NCBI GenBank assembly: GCA_934358235.1
Contig: CAKRKK010000045.1
Coordinates: forward strand, 1-14,586
Source of the DNA: an uncultured Lachnospira sp.
Lineage (GTDB): Bacteria; Bacillota; Clostridia; Lachnospirales; Lachnospiraceae
Length of the DNA: 14,586 nucleotides
Direction: 5' to 3'
Position numbers and translations under genes: made by a program. Positions 13,751 to 14,586 of this stretch are shown here, piece by piece; positions within the stretch are counted from its first letter, which is position 1; each line of letters begins with the position of its first letter. A model generated the notes under the pieces. The model had not been told where the DNA came from, did no database searches, and worked only from the letters and a program-made list of their open reading frames with translations.

Positions 13751-14161
13751 TTAAATTATATGAAGCTCTTCCTTTTCAGATATATTCCCCTCTATATGAA
13801 ACGAATTAAGCACCGGTTCATCTGCATTCATAAGAGAAAGTATCATATAACTAGCTTTACTATCATATGCAAGCCTTTTATCCTCCTTAGATGGTCTTGA
13901 AGGAGATTCAGGGTGCGAATGCCAGTTGCCAAGAGGTACAAGTCCGTTAGCTCTCATATCCTTGACTGCTGCAAGCTGCTCCTTAGGATCCATTGAAAAA
14001 TGCTCATTGGAATGGTCAATATTAGTTAAAAGATATACCTTTCTGATATGCTTATTACCATCCTCTACTGTTCCACCTATAAGGCCACAGGCTTCTTCTG
14101 GAAGATTAGTCTTAGCATATTCAAGGATTTTATCATAATCAGTTTTATTAAATGTAATCAC
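13751..14161 (-). CDS. JAMM/MPN+ metallopeptidase, Mec-like, probable sulfur-carrier protein processing enzyme (136 aa)
   Basis: A complete zinc-peptidase JAMM signature is present: H-x-H-x7-S-x2-D as HSHP...SKED (H81, H83, S91, D94), with the upstream Glu in LPEEACGLIGG (E22/E23). The length fits stand-alone bacterial JAB proteins of the Mec/RadC-related MPN group. In Mycobacterium, Mec cleaves cysteine from the thiocarboxylated carrier CysO; similar pairs with ThiF/MoeB E1 enzymes occur widely. Here the E1-like gene lies just upstream with a 45-nt gap, so the pair probably works together on a ThiS/MoaD-like carrier, whose gene is not in the window. The start codon is GTG at 14161, supported by GGAGGA about 9 nt before it; no ATG fits. 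The protein has no signal peptide and should be cytoplasmic. Peptidase family is very sure, pathway is inferred. Confidence 0.9.
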   Translation of the reverse strand: MITFNKTDYDKILEYAKTNLPEEACGLIGGTVEDGNKHIRKVYLLTNIDHSNEHFSMDPKEQLAAVKDMRANGLVPLGNWHSHPESPSRPSKEDKRLAYDSKASYMILSLMNADEPVLNSFHIEGNISEKEELHII

Positions 14162-14206
14162 CTTTTAAGTCCTCCTGATTTCCTTTTAATGTCACAGACT
14201 ATAGAT

Positions 14207-14586
14207 TTAGTGGTCTTCACAGACTGCCTGTTCATAGTCTATAAGCTCTGTAATAGTTGGGTTCTTACCACATACCGCACAGCCATCTGTATTAGAAGGA
14301 AGCTTAATCTTATGGAATTCCTGTGTTATGGCATCATAGGTAAGAAGATAACCTGTGAGCAGCTCTCCTACTCCAAGAATATACTTGATAGCCTCCATAG
14401 CCTGAAGACTTCCTATGACACCACCCATAGCTCCAATAACACCAGCCTGCTTACAGGTTGGAACTGCATCCTTTGGTGGTGGATTCTTGAATACACATCT
14501 GTAGCATGGACCTTCTCCAGGAACATAGGTCATAAGCTGTCCCTTAAACCTGATAATACCAGCGTGTGAAAAAGGCTTCTTAGCCA
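14207..14586 (-). CDS. ThiF/MoeB/HesA-family E1-like adenylyltransferase (partial, N-terminus outside window)
   Basis: The frame runs off the window end; the visible C-terminal 126 residues begin AKKPFSHAGIIRFKGQL. The first zinc Cys pair is in PGEGPCYRC and the second in CAVCG, as in MoeB and ThiF. Between them, PTCKQAGVIGAMGG holds the Cys at the place of the E1 family's catalytic or persulfide-carrying Cys, followed by GSLQAMEAIKYILG of the dimer helix. The ATP-binding GxGG part lies outside the window. Such enzymes adenylate the C-terminal Gly-Gly of a ThiS/MoaD/CysO-like carrier so that sulfur can be loaded. The neighbouring JAMM peptidase downstream suggests a cysteine- or sulfide-forming role rather than thiamine or molybdopterin alone. 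It probably heads the unit ThiF-JAMM. A type II CBASS Cap2 is a less likely alternative. Superfamily is sure, the exact role less so. Confidence 0.88.
   Translation of the reverse strand, partial: AKKPFSHAGIIRFKGQLMTYVPGEGPCYRCVFKNPPPKDAVPTCKQAGVIGAMGGVIGSLQAMEAIKYILGVGELLTGYLLTYDAITQEFHKIKLPSNTDGCAVCGKNPTITELIDYEQAVCEDH

Noticed and set aside
13751..14586. E1 plus JAMM pair as a type II CBASS defence module (Cap2/Cap3)
   Set aside because: The E1-like C-terminus has the MoeB/ThiF zinc Cys pairs, and no CD-NTase or effector is visible. The window edge prevents full exclusion, so the sulfur-carrier reading is kept as more likely.

Overview
The window looks like a chromosomal segment of a low-GC, motile, anaerobic Firmicute, most likely a Lachnospiraceae-type Clostridium relative. 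This rests on AT-rich DNA, strong AGGAGG-type ribosome sites, sigma-A-like promoters, a flavodiiron oxygen reductase, an MCP with c-di-GMP enzymes, and a Cys-rich PAS/GGDEF protein of a kind I associate with that family. The species cannot be named from the sequence. I see no rRNA, tRNA, CRISPR array, insertion sequence or phage gene. Every gene appears intact apart from the two cut by the window ends.

Region 1 (1-5393, minus strand) is the most unusual part: a compact cell-surface polymer operon read right to left. It has a promoter with an A-rich upstream stretch, then one protein joining a YidC/Oxa1 membrane insertase to a CDP-glycerol glycerophosphotransferase-like domain. A 76-residue single-span membrane protein follows, then two tandem paralogous LtaS-like membrane enzymes (alkaline phosphatase/sulfatase fold), the second cut by the window start. 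Spacing is tight (58-nt gap, 5-nt gap, 8-nt overlap). My inference is that the fusion makes or extends a phosphoglycerol-type polymer inside and inserts a partner protein, while the two surface enzymes transfer or trim phospho-groups outside. The exact polymer is unknown.

Region 2 (5460-9671) is signalling. On the minus strand a PAS-GGDEF-EAL protein, probably a c-di-GMP phosphodiesterase with a GVDEF motif, is followed by an MCP lacking a large external sensor but having its own promoter. Divergently on the plus strand lies a stand-alone protein with a Cys-rich PAS-like domain and a wholly degenerate GGDEF domain. The shared promoter region carries direct and inverted repeats.

Region 3 (9703-13668) is redox and efflux. 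A flavodiiron protein gene (fprA, plus) has a good promoter and a PerR/Fur-like 7-1-7 box at the expected transcription start. Convergent to it is a MATE transporter, and upstream of that on the same strand is thioredoxin reductase (trxB). Region 4 (13667-14586, minus) holds a strong hairpin, a JAMM metallopeptidase and the C-terminal part of a ThiF/MoeB-like E1 enzyme. That pair fits a sulfur-carrier-protein route, for instance CysO/Mec-like cysteine formation.
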